Of a stretch of DNA of 64,000 bases, positions 1 to 9,062 are shown piece by piece. This stretch comes from JALSHZ01 sp964614535 (GTDB lineage: Bacteria; Pseudomonadota; Gammaproteobacteria; UWMA-0217). Position 1 is the stretch's first letter, and each line of letters begins with the position of its first letter. Location: the NCBI GenBank assembly GCA_964614535.1, contig CAZTOZ010000067.1:1-64000 (forward strand), read 5' to 3'. The position numbers were made by a program, and so were the translations under genes. Below the pieces are notes generated by a model. It worked only from the letters and a program-made list of their open reading frames with translations, was not told where the DNA came from and searched no databases.

Positions 1-508
1 CTCGCGCTTTGCGGAGAACCAGAGCCTCTACCGTCTCAGTGGCAACAAGGGTGGTGGCAAGGGCCACGAGGGCATCATGTGTGAAGGTTGCCACGGCAGC
101 ACCCACGCCATCTGGCCGAACCCCAATCCGCTGGCCAACGATAATATCGCCGCCAGTAAGTTGCAGGGTCACAGTGGCACGATCATCGAGTGCGACACCT
201 GCCACGAGCCCGGCTCGCTGGGCATCACGCTGGACGGTCCCCACGGCATGCACCCGGTGGGGGGCACCCGGTTCGCTGATGGCGGACACGAGAAGCTGGC
301 GGAGAAAAACGGCGATCAGTGCCGCAGTTGTCATGGCAAGAACGGGGAAGGGACCGTATTGTCGCGGGTGGCGGCCGACCGCAGCTTCGTGATCGAGGAG
401 TGCGAAGGCGGTACGCTCTGCCCGGGCAAGGAGGTGAAGAACTTCCGCGTCACGCTGAAAAAGGGCACGAAGGTCTCGTGCACGCTCTGTCACGAGAACG
501 AGTTGTAA
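1..508 (+). CDS. Multihaem cytochrome c, C-terminal part (5' end outside window)
   Basis: The reading frame is open from the left edge and ends with TAA at 506-508, so only the last ~168 residues are visible. Four CxxCH haem-attachment motifs can be read (CEGCH, CDTCH, CRSCH, CTLCH) among His-rich stretches that could supply distal ligands. Such proteins are exported and matured in the periplasm and pass electrons between the quinol pool and terminal reductases or extracellular acceptors. More haems probably lie upstream. No partner gene is visible, so the substrate cannot be named. A strong terminator follows directly, so this is the last gene of its transcript. Confidence 0.8.
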   Translation, partial: SRFAENQSLYRLSGNKGGGKGHEGIMCEGCHGSTHAIWPNPNPLANDNIAASKLQGHSGTIIECDTCHEPGSLGITLDGPHGMHPVGGTRFADGGHEKLAEKNGDQCRSCHGKNGEGTVLSRVAADRSFVIEECEGGTLCPGKEVKNFRVTLKKGTKVSCTLCHENEL

Positions 509-539
509 CTTCCGCTGCGATCCAGCGAGGGCATCGAAT

Positions 540-565
540 GGCGGGGCTCGTCCCCGCCTTTTTTA
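540..565 (+). terminator. Rho-independent terminator after the cytochrome gene
   Basis: A 7-bp G+C stem (GGCGGGG at 540-546 with CCCCGCC at 552-558) with a 5-nt loop is followed by six T residues. It sits 32 bases after the cytochrome stop codon and before the convergent ahcY stop. Confidence 0.85.
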
Positions 566-600
566 TTGCGTGGCTGCTGGGTGAACCCGGCTGGTCCCGC

Positions 601-1869
601 TCAGGTGCCTTCCTCCCAGGAGGCGAGATAGGCGCGCTGCTCTTCGGTAAGTTCGTCGATTTCGATTTTCATCGAGGCCAGCTTCATCTTTGCCACTTCG
701 TCGTCGATCGCTTGTGGCACCGGGTGGACGCGGTGCTCGAGCGTTTGCCCGTGTTCGGCGAGCCAGGCGACGGTCAGTGCCTGGTTGGCGAAGCTCATGT
801 CCATGACGGCGGCGGGGTGGCCCTCGGCGGCGGCCAGGTTGACCAGGCGGCCCTCGGCCAGCAGGCGGATGCGGCGGCCGTCGGCCAGTTCGTATTCCTC
901 GACCGAGGCGCGGGGCCGTGACCTGTCGACCGCCATCTCCTCCAGCACCGGGATGTTGATCTCCACGTTGAAATGACCGGCGTTGGCGAGCACGCAGCGG
1001 TCTTTCATCACCACCAGGTGGCGGCGGTCGACCACGTTTTTGTCGCCGGTGGCGGTAACGATGAAATCGGAAATGGGGGCGGCCTGCTCCAGCCGCATCA
1101 CCCGGTGGCCGTCCATTGCGGCTTCCAGCGCGCGTGGCGGATCCACCTCGCAGACGATCACCTGGGCGCCGAGGCCCCGGGCGCGCGCGGCGATGCCGCG
1201 GCCGACCCAGCCATAGCCCACCACGGTGAAGGTCTTGCCGGCAATGAGGATATTGGTGGCGCGGATGATGCCGTCGAGCGCGCTCTGGCCGGTGCCGTAG
1301 CGATTGTCGAACAGGTGCTTGGTCATGGCGTCGTTGACCGCGACCACCGGGACCTTCAGCGCGCCTTCGCTGGCCATCGCCCGCAGCCGAAGGACACCGG
1401 TGGTGGTCTCCTCGGTGCTGCCGAGGATCTGCGGCAGCAGTTGGGCATGGCGTTTGTGCAGCTCGCTGACCAGATCGGCGCCGTCGTCCATCGTGATCCG
1501 GGGGCGGTGGGCCAGCGCCCTGGCGATGTGGTGATAGTAGGTCTCGTGATCCTCGCCATGAATGGCGAAGACGGGAATGTCGAAATCCCGTACCAGGGCC
1601 GCCGCCACGTCGTCCTGGGTGGAGAGCGGGTTGCTGGCGCAGAGGACGAGGTCGGCGCCACCCGCCTTGAGCGTGATGGCGAGATTGGCGGTCTCGGTGG
1701 TGATATGCAGGCAACCGGCGATGCGCAGCCCCTGCAACGGTCGGCGTGCATCGAAACGCTGCCGCAGCCGACGCACCACCGGCATCTCCGACAGCGCCCA
1801 GTCGATGCGCCTGGCGCCCTCGTCGGCCAGCGTGATATCGGCAATATGGTGATCGACCGCCATCGTCAA
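601..1869 (-). CDS. ahcY: S-adenosylhomocysteine hydrolase, short (insert-less) type
   Basis: This enzyme reversibly splits S-adenosylhomocysteine to adenosine and homocysteine in the cytoplasm and so relieves product inhibition of methyltransferases. The 422-residue protein has the conserved substrate/NAD region (KVPVVAVNDAMTKHLFDN) followed by the NAD-binding GYGWVGRG motif. Most proteobacterial enzymes are about 465-470 residues and carry a ~40-residue insertion. That insertion is missing here, as in archaeal and Thermotoga enzymes. The next gene upstream (start 2190) ends 6 bp before this start, so the two are probably co-transcribed; no room exists for a SAH riboswitch directly in front of ahcY. 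Confidence 0.93.
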   Translation of the reverse strand: MTMAVDHHIADITLADEGARRIDWALSEMPVVRRLRQRFDARRPLQGLRIAGCLHITTETANLAITLKAGGADLVLCASNPLSTQDDVAAALVRDFDIPVFAIHGEDHETYYHHIARALAHRPRITMDDGADLVSELHKRHAQLLPQILGSTEETTTGVLRLRAMASEGALKVPVVAVNDAMTKHLFDNRYGTGQSALDGIIRATNILIAGKTFTVVGYGWVGRGIAARARGLGAQVIVCEVDPPRALEAAMDGHRVMRLEQAAPISDFIVTATGDKNVVDRRHLVVMKDRCVLANAGHFNVEINIPVLEEMAVDRSRPRASVEEYELADGRRIRLLAEGRLVNLAAAEGHPAAVMDMSFANQALTVAWLAEHGQTLEHRVHPVPQAIDDEVAKMKLASMKIEIDELTEEQRAYLASWEEGT

Positions 1870-1875
1870 CGGCGC

Positions 1876-2190
1876 TCAGCCGAGCACGGCATCGATTTTT
1901 TCGCCGAGCCGGTCGAACAGCGCGAGCAACTCGGTCAGCAGGTTGTCGGTCTCGCCGGCCAGCTCGCTGGCCTTGTGTTCGCGCAGCCTCGCCATTTTCT
2001 CCTCGATGGCGGCGCGATCACGGAGCAGGGCGTCATAGCGGGCTTCCGCCGCTTCCCTGCTGCCGTTGTAGTGGCCATCGTCGATTTTCCGGCGCGCATC
2101 GTCGATCGCCGCCTGCATCTCCGCCAGGCGGGTCTCCAGCAGTTCGATGGCGTCGTCGAAACTGAGTTCCTTCAACTGGTGAATGTTCAT
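1876..2190 (-). CDS. Small helical coiled-coil protein, function unknown
   Basis: The 104-residue protein is almost entirely predicted helix. It is rich in Glu, Asp, Arg and Leu with heptad-like spacing (for example LLETRLAEMQAAIDDARRKI), has no signal peptide or membrane segment, and has no cysteine. I do not recognise the family. It starts at ATG 2190 and precedes ahcY by 6 bp, which suggests an operon but not a function. Base composition matches its neighbours. Confidence 0.6.
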   Translation of the reverse strand: MNIHQLKELSFDDAIELLETRLAEMQAAIDDARRKIDDGHYNGSREAAEARYDALLRDRAAIEEKMARLREHKASELAGETDNLLTELLALFDRLGEKIDAVLG

Positions 2191-2256
2191 CGCGTTCCGG
2201 CCTCCGGTGGTCTTTCGTGCTTGTCATGGTAGAACCTGCGGCCGTGCGCGAAGATT

Positions 2257-3450
2257 TCAACCAAGCGGAAGGAGGGAATCATTCACTTCGGTCAGTTTTC
2301 GGGTGATGGCCCACTTCAGCGGTGGCAGCCGGTTGCTGATGCGCAGCACCGCCTGCCGCATGATCTTGGCCGGGACCGTTTCGGTGGTGAAGAGTTTGAC
2401 GATGCCGTTGGTGCCATAGTAGAGCGGCAGGCTGGCCAGACGGTGCTGACGCTGGTAGCTGGCCAGCACGTCGTCGGCGCCGATATCGCGCCGTTGACGG
2501 GCGGCGGTGGCGATGGCGTCGGCCAGGCTGTGCTGGCCATAGAGTCCGAGATTGAAGCCGTGGGCGGTCACCGGGTGCATGCCGACGGCGGCGTCGCCGA
2601 CCAGGGCGAAACGCTGGGCGACGAAGCGGCTGGCCAGTACGCCCACCAGCGGGTAGGCGTAACGCTGGCTGGCCGTCTCCAGCTCTCCCAGGCGGCCCCC
2701 CAGCCGCTGCTCCATGGCCTGCCGATAGGCGTCGTCGTCGAGGGCCAGCAGCGCCTCGGCTTGTTTGCCGGGGGCGGTGACCACCAGCGACGACAGCCGC
2801 TCGGCCACCGGCAGAATGGCCATCGTGCCGCCATACTGGAAAAACTCGAAAGCGGTCTGTTCGTTCGACTTCGTGTGGGCCACGCGGTTGACGATGGCGA
2901 CCCGGCCGAAATCCCGCATCGACGCAGGAATCCCCATCTTGCGGCGGATCTCGGAAAAACGGCTGTCGGCAGCCACCGCCAGCGGGCCGCTGAGGCGGCT
3001 GCCGTCGGCGAGCCGTACCTCGGCGCGACGGGTGTCGGTGTGAATGGCATCGACGGCGGTCGAGGGAATGATCTCCACCTGCGCCATGGTGCTCGCCTGG
3101 TCGAAGGCGGCGCGGCGGATCAGATGGTTCGACACCAGGTAGCCGAGCGCTTCCAGCGCGTTGTGGCGATGGTCGAAGTCGAGCGAGTAGGGCGAGACGC
3201 CGTCCTGCACCTTCGCCTTCTTGATCAGGCCGATCTCTTTCTCGTCGATCCGCTGCCACAGTCCGAGCTGTTTCATCAGCTCGACGGCGCGGTGGGTCAG
3301 TGCGATCTCGCGGCCGTCGTAGGCGGGATCGGCGATGGCTTCGAGCGGCTGCTTCTCGATGACGACGGAGGGGATGTCGGCGCGGGCGAGCGAGCAGGCA
3401 AGGCTCAGCCCCGCGGGGCCGGCGCCGACGATGATGACTGGATCCGACAT
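2257..3450 (-). CDS. ubiM: FAD-dependent ubiquinone-biosynthesis hydroxylase (UbiH/UbiM-like)
   Basis: This is a 397-residue flavoprotein monooxygenase of the UbiH/UbiF/COQ6 family, which hydroxylates the aromatic ring of ubiquinone precursors. The N-terminal Rossmann motif VGAGPAGLSLA starts about residue 7. The second FAD motif GDAAVGMHPVTAHGFN lies about two thirds along, and its MHPVTAHGFNLGL form is the one I associate with UbiM. The start was set at ATG 3450 because the dinucleotide-binding strand begins right after it; the extra upstream in-frame sequence looks non-coding. The family is firm, but the choice of UbiM over UbiH/UbiF is less so. It diverges from lpxK. Confidence 0.75.
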   Translation of the reverse strand: MSDPVIIVGAGPAGLSLACSLARADIPSVVIEKQPLEAIADPAYDGREIALTHRAVELMKQLGLWQRIDEKEIGLIKKAKVQDGVSPYSLDFDHRHNALEALGYLVSNHLIRRAAFDQASTMAQVEIIPSTAVDAIHTDTRRAEVRLADGSRLSGPLAVAADSRFSEIRRKMGIPASMRDFGRVAIVNRVAHTKSNEQTAFEFFQYGGTMAILPVAERLSSLVVTAPGKQAEALLALDDDAYRQAMEQRLGGRLGELETASQRYAYPLVGVLASRFVAQRFALVGDAAVGMHPVTAHGFNLGLYGQHSLADAIATAARQRRDIGADDVLASYQRQHRLASLPLYYGTNGIVKLFTTETVPAKIMRQAVLRISNRLPPLKWAITRKLTEVNDSLLPLG

Positions 3451-3617
3451 GGGCTGGTTCCGGCTGGCTGGGAAATTTCCCGATTGTCCCCCGATCGCTG
3501 CCGGGGGTGGTTGATGCAGGTCAAGGGTGCTCCGATCGCCATGCCGCGTCGTGGAGTTCTGCTGTGCCGGCCGCTCCGGTAGAATCGGGGTCACTTTTCG
3601 TCTGGCGACCATATTTC

Positions 3618-4652
3618 TTGAGCGATCTTCTGACACAACACTGGTACCGCAACGGCCCGGTGGCGTTTTTTCTGTTGCCGTTGTCGTGGCTTTTCTGCGG
3701 GCTGGCGCGGTGGCGGCGCAAGCGGCTGCAACCGGCCACGCTGTCGCGCCGGGTGCCGATCATCGTCGTCGGCAACATCTCGGTTGGCGGCACCGGAAAG
3801 ACGCCGATGGTGGTCTGGCTGGTGGAGTATCTGCGGGTGCACGGATATACACCTGGCGTGGTCAGCCGAGGCTACGGTGGCGAATCCCGTGAGCAGCCGT
3901 TGGCGGTGGAGGCGCGCAGCGACGCGCGGGTCGTCGGTGATGAGGCGTTGTTGATCGCCCGGCGCACCGGCTGCCCGGTCCGGGTCTGCCGTGACCGGGT
4001 TGCCGCCATCGAGGCGCTGTTGGCCGATGGCCGCGTCGATGTGGTCATCTCCGACGACGGCATGCAGCACTACCGGATGCCGCGTGACATCGAGATTGCG
4101 ATGATCGACGGCGCGCGCCGTTTCGGCAATGAGCTGTGCCTGCCGGCTGGGCCGCTGCGGGAGCCGCTGTCCCGGCTCGACGAGGTGGATTTTCGCGTCG
4201 TCACTGGCAGCATGGCCGACGAAGACGAGTATGCGATGGAGTTTGCCGGCGAGGAGCTGATCAACCTGCGCTCGCCCGGTAAGCGGATGTACCTGTCGGC
4301 GCTGGAGGACGTGCGCGTCAACGCGGTGGCGGGCATCGGCAATCCGGCACGGTTCTTCTTCCGGCTGGAGAGCGCCGGCCTTCGCGTGGAGCGGCACCCG
4401 TTCCCCGACCATCACAGCTATACGAAGGAGGATTTCGCCTTCGACAACGACCGCATGATCGTGATGACCGAGAAAGATGCGGTAAAATGCGGTGTGTTTG
4501 CCGATGAGCGTTTCTGGTACATGCCGGTGGTGGCGCGCCCCGATCCGGCCTTTGCGCTCGACCTGTTGAATCGACTGAAGGAAGTGGAACGTGGACAAGA
4601 AACTGCTCGAAATTCTGGTGTGCCCGGTGACCAAGGGGCCGCTGATCTATGA
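3618..4652 (+). CDS. lpxK: Tetraacyldisaccharide 4'-kinase
   Basis: LpxK phosphorylates the 4' position of the lipid A disaccharide at the inner face of the cytoplasmic membrane, the step before Kdo transfer. The N-terminal hydrophobic anchor (GPVAFFLLPLSWLF) is followed by the typical LpxK P-loop region VGNISVGGTGKTP, and later by ISDDGMQHY and the TEKDAVKC motif near the C terminus. I chose TTG 3618 (about 344 residues) because family members begin a few residues before the W-Y-rich anchor. An in-frame ATG at 3507 would add 37 unlikely residues. No clear Shine-Dalgarno sequence precedes either start. It overlaps the next gene by 62 bp. Confidence 0.88.
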   Translation: MSDLLTQHWYRNGPVAFFLLPLSWLFCGLARWRRKRLQPATLSRRVPIIVVGNISVGGTGKTPMVVWLVEYLRVHGYTPGVVSRGYGGESREQPLAVEARSDARVVGDEALLIARRTGCPVRVCRDRVAAIEALLADGRVDVVISDDGMQHYRMPRDIEIAMIDGARRFGNELCLPAGPLREPLSRLDEVDFRVVTGSMADEDEYAMEFAGEELINLRSPGKRMYLSALEDVRVNAVAGIGNPARFFFRLESAGLRVERHPFPDHHSYTKEDFAFDNDRMIVMTEKDAVKCGVFADERFWYMPVVARPDPAFALDLLNRLKEVERGQETARNSGVPGDQGAADL

Positions 4653-4785
4653 CAAGAAGAAGCAGGAGCTGATCTCTCGTTCCGCGCGGCTCGCCTATCC
4701 GATTCGCGACGGGATTCCGGTGATGCTCGAGGAGGAGGCGCGCCAGTTGAGCAGCGACGAGGTGGAGCAGTACCGCCAGTCGTAA
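4591..4785 (+). CDS. ycaR: Trm112/YcaR-family small protein (UPF0434)
   Basis: This 64-residue protein has the family signature at its N terminus (LLEILVCPVTKGPL) and the AYPIRDGIPVML segment. It starts at GTG 4591 inside the 3' end of lpxK, the usual lpxK-ycaR arrangement of gammaproteobacteria, although kdsB does not follow here. Eukaryotic and archaeal Trm112 proteins activate methyltransferases; the role of the bacterial short form is uncertain. The usual paired zinc cysteines are reduced to one. Confidence 0.85.
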   Translation: MDKKLLEILVCPVTKGPLIYDKKKQELISRSARLAYPIRDGIPVMLEEEARQLSSDEVEQYRQS

Positions 4786-4798
4786 GGGCCGGTCGCGC

Positions 4799-5473
4799 TC
4801 AGGGCCGGGCCGGCAGATAGCGGCGGATGAACTCGGCGCGCGGGATCTCGATCGCGCCCATGCGCAGCAGATGGGGGTTCGGCAACTGGCAGTCGATGGC
4901 CTCGATGCCGCGCAGCTTCAGCCATTCGGCCAGATAGACCATCGCGATCTTCGAGCCGTCACGGGCGCGGCTGAACATCGACTCCCCGGCGAAGATCTTC
5001 TCCAGCATGATGCCGTAGAGCCCGCCGATCAGTTCCCCCTCCAGGTTCCAGACCTCGGCCGAATGGGCGAAGCCGAGGCGGTGAAGCTCGATGTAGGCGT
5101 GCTGCATCTCCGCGGTGATCCAGGTGCCGTCCGAGCCCTTGCGCGGCGCGGCGCAGGCGCGCACCACCTCGGCGAAGGCGGTATCGAAACTGACGCGGTA
5201 GTCGTCGCGGCGCAGCCGTTTGTGCAGGCTGCGGGAGATGTGCAGGCCATCGACGGGAATGATGGCGCGGGGGTCGGGGGACCACCAGAGAATCGGCTGG
5301 CCTTCCTCGTACCAGGGAAAGATCCCCCGGCGGTAGGCCGCCATCAGCCGCTCCGGGCTCAGATCCCCGCCGGCCGCCAGCAGCCCCTCCGGCTCCGTCA
5401 GTGCGGCGGAGACCGGTGGGAACGTGGCGCTGGGGTCATGCGGGTCTATCCATGTGAGATTCTGCAGGCTCAA
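4799..5473 (-). CDS. aat: Leucyl/phenylalanyl-tRNA--protein transferase
   Basis: Aat adds Leu or Phe to proteins with N-terminal Arg or Lys and so marks them for ClpS/ClpAP degradation. The motifs FPWYEEGQPILWWSPDPRAI, GTWITAEMQHAY, AHSAEVW and FAGESMFSRARDGSK are diagnostic. The start is TTG 5473, two bases from the trxB stop codon, preceded by GGAAAG at 5 nt; it gives 224 residues, close to the family norm. Open sequence further upstream lies inside trxB and lacks family features. trxB and aat are adjacent and probably translationally coupled. Confidence 0.92.
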   Translation of the reverse strand: MSLQNLTWIDPHDPSATFPPVSAALTEPEGLLAAGGDLSPERLMAAYRRGIFPWYEEGQPILWWSPDPRAIIPVDGLHISRSLHKRLRRDDYRVSFDTAFAEVVRACAAPRKGSDGTWITAEMQHAYIELHRLGFAHSAEVWNLEGELIGGLYGIMLEKIFAGESMFSRARDGSKIAMVYLAEWLKLRGIEAIDCQLPNPHLLRMGAIEIPRAEFIRRYLPARP

Positions 5474-5474
5474 T

Positions 5475-6437
5475 TCAGCTTTCCGGGACCTCCTGATCGA
5501 AGTATCTCTCGGCGTCGAGTGCCGCCATGCAGCCGGTGCCTGCCGAGGTGATGGCCTGCCGGTAGACGTGATCCATGACGTCGCCGGCGGCGAAGATGCC
5601 CGGCTTGCTGGTGGCGGTGGCATTGCCGTTGGTGCCGCTTTGCACCTTGATGTAGCCGTTCTCCATCTCCAGCTGCCCCTCGAAGATCTTGGTGTTGGGC
5701 GAGTGGCCGATGGCGATGAAGATGCCCATCAGTTCGATGTCGGTGGTCTCGCCGGTCTTGACGTGCTTGACCCGCATGCCGGTGACGCCGGCGGTGTCGC
5801 CCAGCACCTCCTCCAGCACATGATCCCAGAGGATGGTGATGTTGCCGTTCTCGGCCTTCTCCAGAATCCGGTCCTGGAGGATCTTCTCCGAGCGCAGCTT
5901 GTCGCGGCGGTGTACCAGAATCACCTCGGAGGCGATATTGGAGAGGTAGAGCGCCTCCTCCACCGCGGTGTTGCCGCCGCCGATCACCGCCACCTTCTGG
6001 TTGCGGTAGAAGAAGCCGTCACAGGTGGCGCAGGCGGAGACCCCCTTGCCTTTGTACTTCTCCTCCGACTCCAGGCCGAGATAGCGTGCCGATGCACCGG
6101 TGGCGATGATCAACGCATCGCAGCTGTAACTGCCGTTGTCGCCCACCAGCACATAGGGACGTTGATCGAGCTTCGCCGTGTGGATGTGGTCGAAGATCAT
6201 CTGCGTGCCGAAGCGCTCGGCATGCTTGCGCATCCGCTCCATCAGCTCGGGGCCCTGGACGCCGTCCGGGTCGCCGGGCCAGTTGTCCACGTCGGTGGTG
6301 GTCATCAGCTGGCCACCCTGTTCCAGTCCGGTGATCATCACCGGATTGAGATTGGCCCGGGCCGCGTAGACGGCGGCGGTATAGCCGGCGGGGCCGGATC
6401 CGAGGATGAGCAGGCGATGGTGCTGGGTGTCGGACAT
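5475..6437 (-). CDS. trxB: Thioredoxin reductase
   Basis: This NADPH- and FAD-dependent cytoplasmic enzyme reduces thioredoxin. The 320-residue protein has an FAD-binding GSGPAGYTAA motif near residue 12, the redox-active CATC pair in SACATCDGFF, an NADPH-binding GGGNTAVEEA segment and a C-terminal GIFAAGDVMD motif. A GGAG Shine-Dalgarno sequence precedes ATG 6437. It is divergent from ftsK and is followed at 1 bp by aat. Confidence 0.95.
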   Translation of the reverse strand: MSDTQHHRLLILGSGPAGYTAAVYAARANLNPVMITGLEQGGQLMTTTDVDNWPGDPDGVQGPELMERMRKHAERFGTQMIFDHIHTAKLDQRPYVLVGDNGSYSCDALIIATGASARYLGLESEEKYKGKGVSACATCDGFFYRNQKVAVIGGGNTAVEEALYLSNIASEVILVHRRDKLRSEKILQDRILEKAENGNITILWDHVLEEVLGDTAGVTGMRVKHVKTGETTDIELMGIFIAIGHSPNTKIFEGQLEMENGYIKVQSGTNGNATATSKPGIFAAGDVMDHVYRQAITSAGTGCMAALDAERYFDQEVPES

Positions 6438-6614
6438 AGTGGGCGATCTCCATAGAACTGAATGTTGTCAATGGGGCGCGATTCTACCGAACTGCCGGGG
6501 GGAAACGTAGCTGCCGCCGCCGGATGGTCGCCTGGGTCGTGACGGGCGGGGTGGCGGTGTCTGCCGGCGCGCACCTTCAGATTTCGGATGAATGTTGCTG
6601 TCCAGGTCTTTCAA

Positions 6615-6646
6615 TTTACATCGAAAAACCCCAACTACGCTATACT
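6615..6646 (+). promoter_or_regulatory. Possible sigma-70 promoter of ftsK
   Basis: A TATACT box at 6641-6646 lies 32 bases before the ftsK ATG. The nearest -35-like element, TTTACA at 6615-6620, is 20 bp away, which is longer than ideal, so the -10 element is better supported than the pair. Confidence 0.35.
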
Positions 6647-6677
6647 GTGGCAAAGCGGAATCAAGCGACGGCTGACG

Positions 6678-8990
6678 ATGGCATCGAGGAAACAGGCAAA
6701 AAAGAAAAAGGAACTTTCCCGCAGGCTGGGCGTGCGTTTCAGCAAGGGGATGCGCGAATCGGCGCTCCTCGTGCTGGGGGCGGTGGCGCTCTATCTGCTG
6801 ATTTCGCTGCTGGGCTACGACCCGGCCGATCCCGGCTGGTCCCATACCGGCCGCTATGGCGAGGTGCGCAACTGGGGTGGCCCGGTGGGTGCCTGGCTCG
6901 CCGACGTGCTGTTCTATCTCTTTGGCCGGCTGGCCTATCTGGCACCGTTCATGGTGGCCTGGAGCGGTTGGCTGATCTATCGCGGCGAGCCGGCTGGCGG
7001 CGAGGTCGATCCGGCGCAGATGACGGTGCGCTGGCTCGGTTTCCTGCTGGTGCTGGCCACCGGCTGCGGACTGGCCGACCTCCACTTCAGCGCCGGACAG
7101 CTGCCGATGCAGGCCGGCGGGCTGCTCGGTGTGGCCGCCGGCGGCGCGTTCGCCTCGGTGGTCAGTGCCACCGGCGCGACGCTGCTGCTGCTGGCGCTGT
7201 TCCTGACCGGGGTGACGGCGTTCACCGGGCTTTCCTGGGGCACGATCACCGAGTGGGTCGGCGAGTGGACGCTGTTCGGTATCGGCTGGGCCAAGGAGCA
7301 GTTTGGCAACTGGCGCCAGCGCCAGGCGGTGAAAAGGGTGCGGGAGCAGCGCGAGGAGGTGGTGCGGCCGGCCCGCAGGAAACTGCGCCAGCGCAAGAAG
7401 CCGAAGATCGAGCCGGTGGTGAAGGTCGAACAGAGCGACCGGCCGCTGCGCGAGAAGCAGATTCCGCTGTTCCGGCCGACACCCAACGAGGGCGACCTGC
7501 CGACCATCGATCTGCTCGATCCGCCGAAGGCGCAGACCCAGGGCTACACCGAGGAGGAGCTGGAGGCGATGTCGCGGCTGGTCGAGCTGAAACTGGCCGA
7601 CTTCAAGGTGGAGGTGACGGTGGAATCGACCCATCCGGGGCCGGTGGTCACCCGCTTCGAGCTGTCGCTGGCGCCGGGCACCAAGGTCAGCAAGATCACC
7701 GGGCTGGCCAAGGATCTGGCGCGCTCGCTGTCGGTCATCAGCGTGCGCGTGGTCGAGGTCATACCGGGGCGGACCACGATCGGGCTGGAGATTCCCAACG
7801 AGCACCGCGAGATGGTGAGCCTGAGTGAGATCCTCGCTTCGGAGAAGTTCGAGAAGGCGCGCTCGCCGCTGACGCTGGGGCTCGGCAAGGACATCTCCGG
7901 GGCACCGGTGGTGGCCGATGTGGCGACGATGCCGCATCTGCTGGTGGCCGGCACCACCGGCTCGGGCAAGTCAGTTGCCGTTAATGCAATGCTGCTTAGT
8001 GTGTTGTTCAAGGCGACGCCGAAAGAGGTGCGGATGATCCTCATCGACCCGAAGATGCTGGAGTTGTCGGTCTACAAGGACATTCCCCATCTGCTGACGC
8101 CGGTGGTGACGGACATGAAGGACGCGGCCACGGCGCTGCGCTGGTGCGTGGCCGAGATGGAGCGGCGCTACAAGCTGATGTCGGCCCTGTCGGTGCGCAA
8201 CATGGCCGGCTACAACCGCAAGATCAACGAGGCCATCGAGCGCGGCGAGCCGATCAAGGACCCGCTGTGGAAGCCCAACGAGCTGATCGAGGACGACCAG
8301 CCGGACGATCTGGAGACGCTGCCGAACATCCTCATCGTCATCGATGAGTTCGCCGACCTGATGACCACGGTCGGCAAGAAGGTGGAGGAGCTGATCACGC
8401 GGCTCGCGCAGAAGGCGCGTGCGGCGGGGATTCACCTGATACTGGCGACCCAGCGGCCGTCGGTGGATGTGATCACCGGCCTCATCAAGGCCAACATCCC
8501 GAGCCGGATCGCCTTTCAGGTCTCGTCGAAGGTGGATTCACGGACGATTCTCGACCAGATGGGGGCGGAGGCACTGCTGGGGCATGGCGACATGCTCTAT
8601 CTGCCCGGGGGTACCAGCATCCCGGTGCGGATCCATGGCGCCTTCGTCGATGATCACGAGGTGGTGCGGGTGACCGACTTCCTGCGCGAGAGCGGTCGGC
8701 CGGACTACTTGCCGGAGATCATCGAGGAGAGCGACGCCCTGGATGCGCCGATCCCCGGGCTGGAACCGGTCGGTGGCGGCGACAGCGAGGGCGATCCACT
8801 CTACGACCAGGCGGTGGCCATCGTCACCGAATCGCGCAAGGCGTCGATCTCCTACGTGCAGCGGCGGCTGAAGGTGGGCTACAACCGTGCCGCCCGAATG
8901 ATTGAACAGATGGAAGCCGCCGGTGTCATATCTCCGGTATCGGGCAGCGGCTCGCGGGAGGTGATCGCGCCGCCGCCACCGGAGGTGTAG
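6678..8990 (+). CDS. ftsK: DNA translocase FtsK
   Basis: FtsK couples division-septum assembly to chromosome-dimer resolution by pumping DNA at the septum. The 770-residue protein starts at ATG 6678 with a Lys-rich head, then about four membrane segments (residues ~25-205), a short basic/proline linker, the motor with Walker A GTTGSGKS and Walker B ILIVIDEFADL, and a C-terminal gamma winged-helix domain (DPLYDQAVAIVTESRKASIS) that reads KOPS sites and contacts XerD. The linker is much shorter than the ~600 residues of E. coli, as in most bacteria. lolA follows after 72 bp, a conserved gammaproteobacterial order. Confidence 0.96.
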   Translation: MASRKQAKKKKELSRRLGVRFSKGMRESALLVLGAVALYLLISLLGYDPADPGWSHTGRYGEVRNWGGPVGAWLADVLFYLFGRLAYLAPFMVAWSGWLIYRGEPAGGEVDPAQMTVRWLGFLLVLATGCGLADLHFSAGQLPMQAGGLLGVAAGGAFASVVSATGATLLLLALFLTGVTAFTGLSWGTITEWVGEWTLFGIGWAKEQFGNWRQRQAVKRVREQREEVVRPARRKLRQRKKPKIEPVVKVEQSDRPLREKQIPLFRPTPNEGDLPTIDLLDPPKAQTQGYTEEELEAMSRLVELKLADFKVEVTVESTHPGPVVTRFELSLAPGTKVSKITGLAKDLARSLSVISVRVVEVIPGRTTIGLEIPNEHREMVSLSEILASEKFEKARSPLTLGLGKDISGAPVVADVATMPHLLVAGTTGSGKSVAVNAMLLSVLFKATPKEVRMILIDPKMLELSVYKDIPHLLTPVVTDMKDAATALRWCVAEMERRYKLMSALSVRNMAGYNRKINEAIERGEPIKDPLWKPNELIEDDQPDDLETLPNILIVIDEFADLMTTVGKKVEELITRLAQKARAAGIHLILATQRPSVDVITGLIKANIPSRIAFQVSSKVDSRTILDQMGAEALLGHGDMLYLPGGTSIPVRIHGAFVDDHEVVRVTDFLRESGRPDYLPEIIEESDALDAPIPGLEPVGGGDSEGDPLYDQAVAIVTESRKASISYVQRRLKVGYNRAARMIEQMEAAGVISPVSGSGSREVIAPPPPEV

Positions 8991-9062
8991 CCGCCGGCGT
9001 GGCCGAACGATCGACCGGGAGGATACCCGGACAATGTCAACTCAAACATGGAGACACAACCG

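Noticed and set aside
6468..7937. Long open frame antisense to ftsK (489 codons)
   Set aside because: Composition is His/Gln/Arg-rich as expected for the reverse of a GC-biased gene; no domain, no ribosome site, and ftsK is certain.
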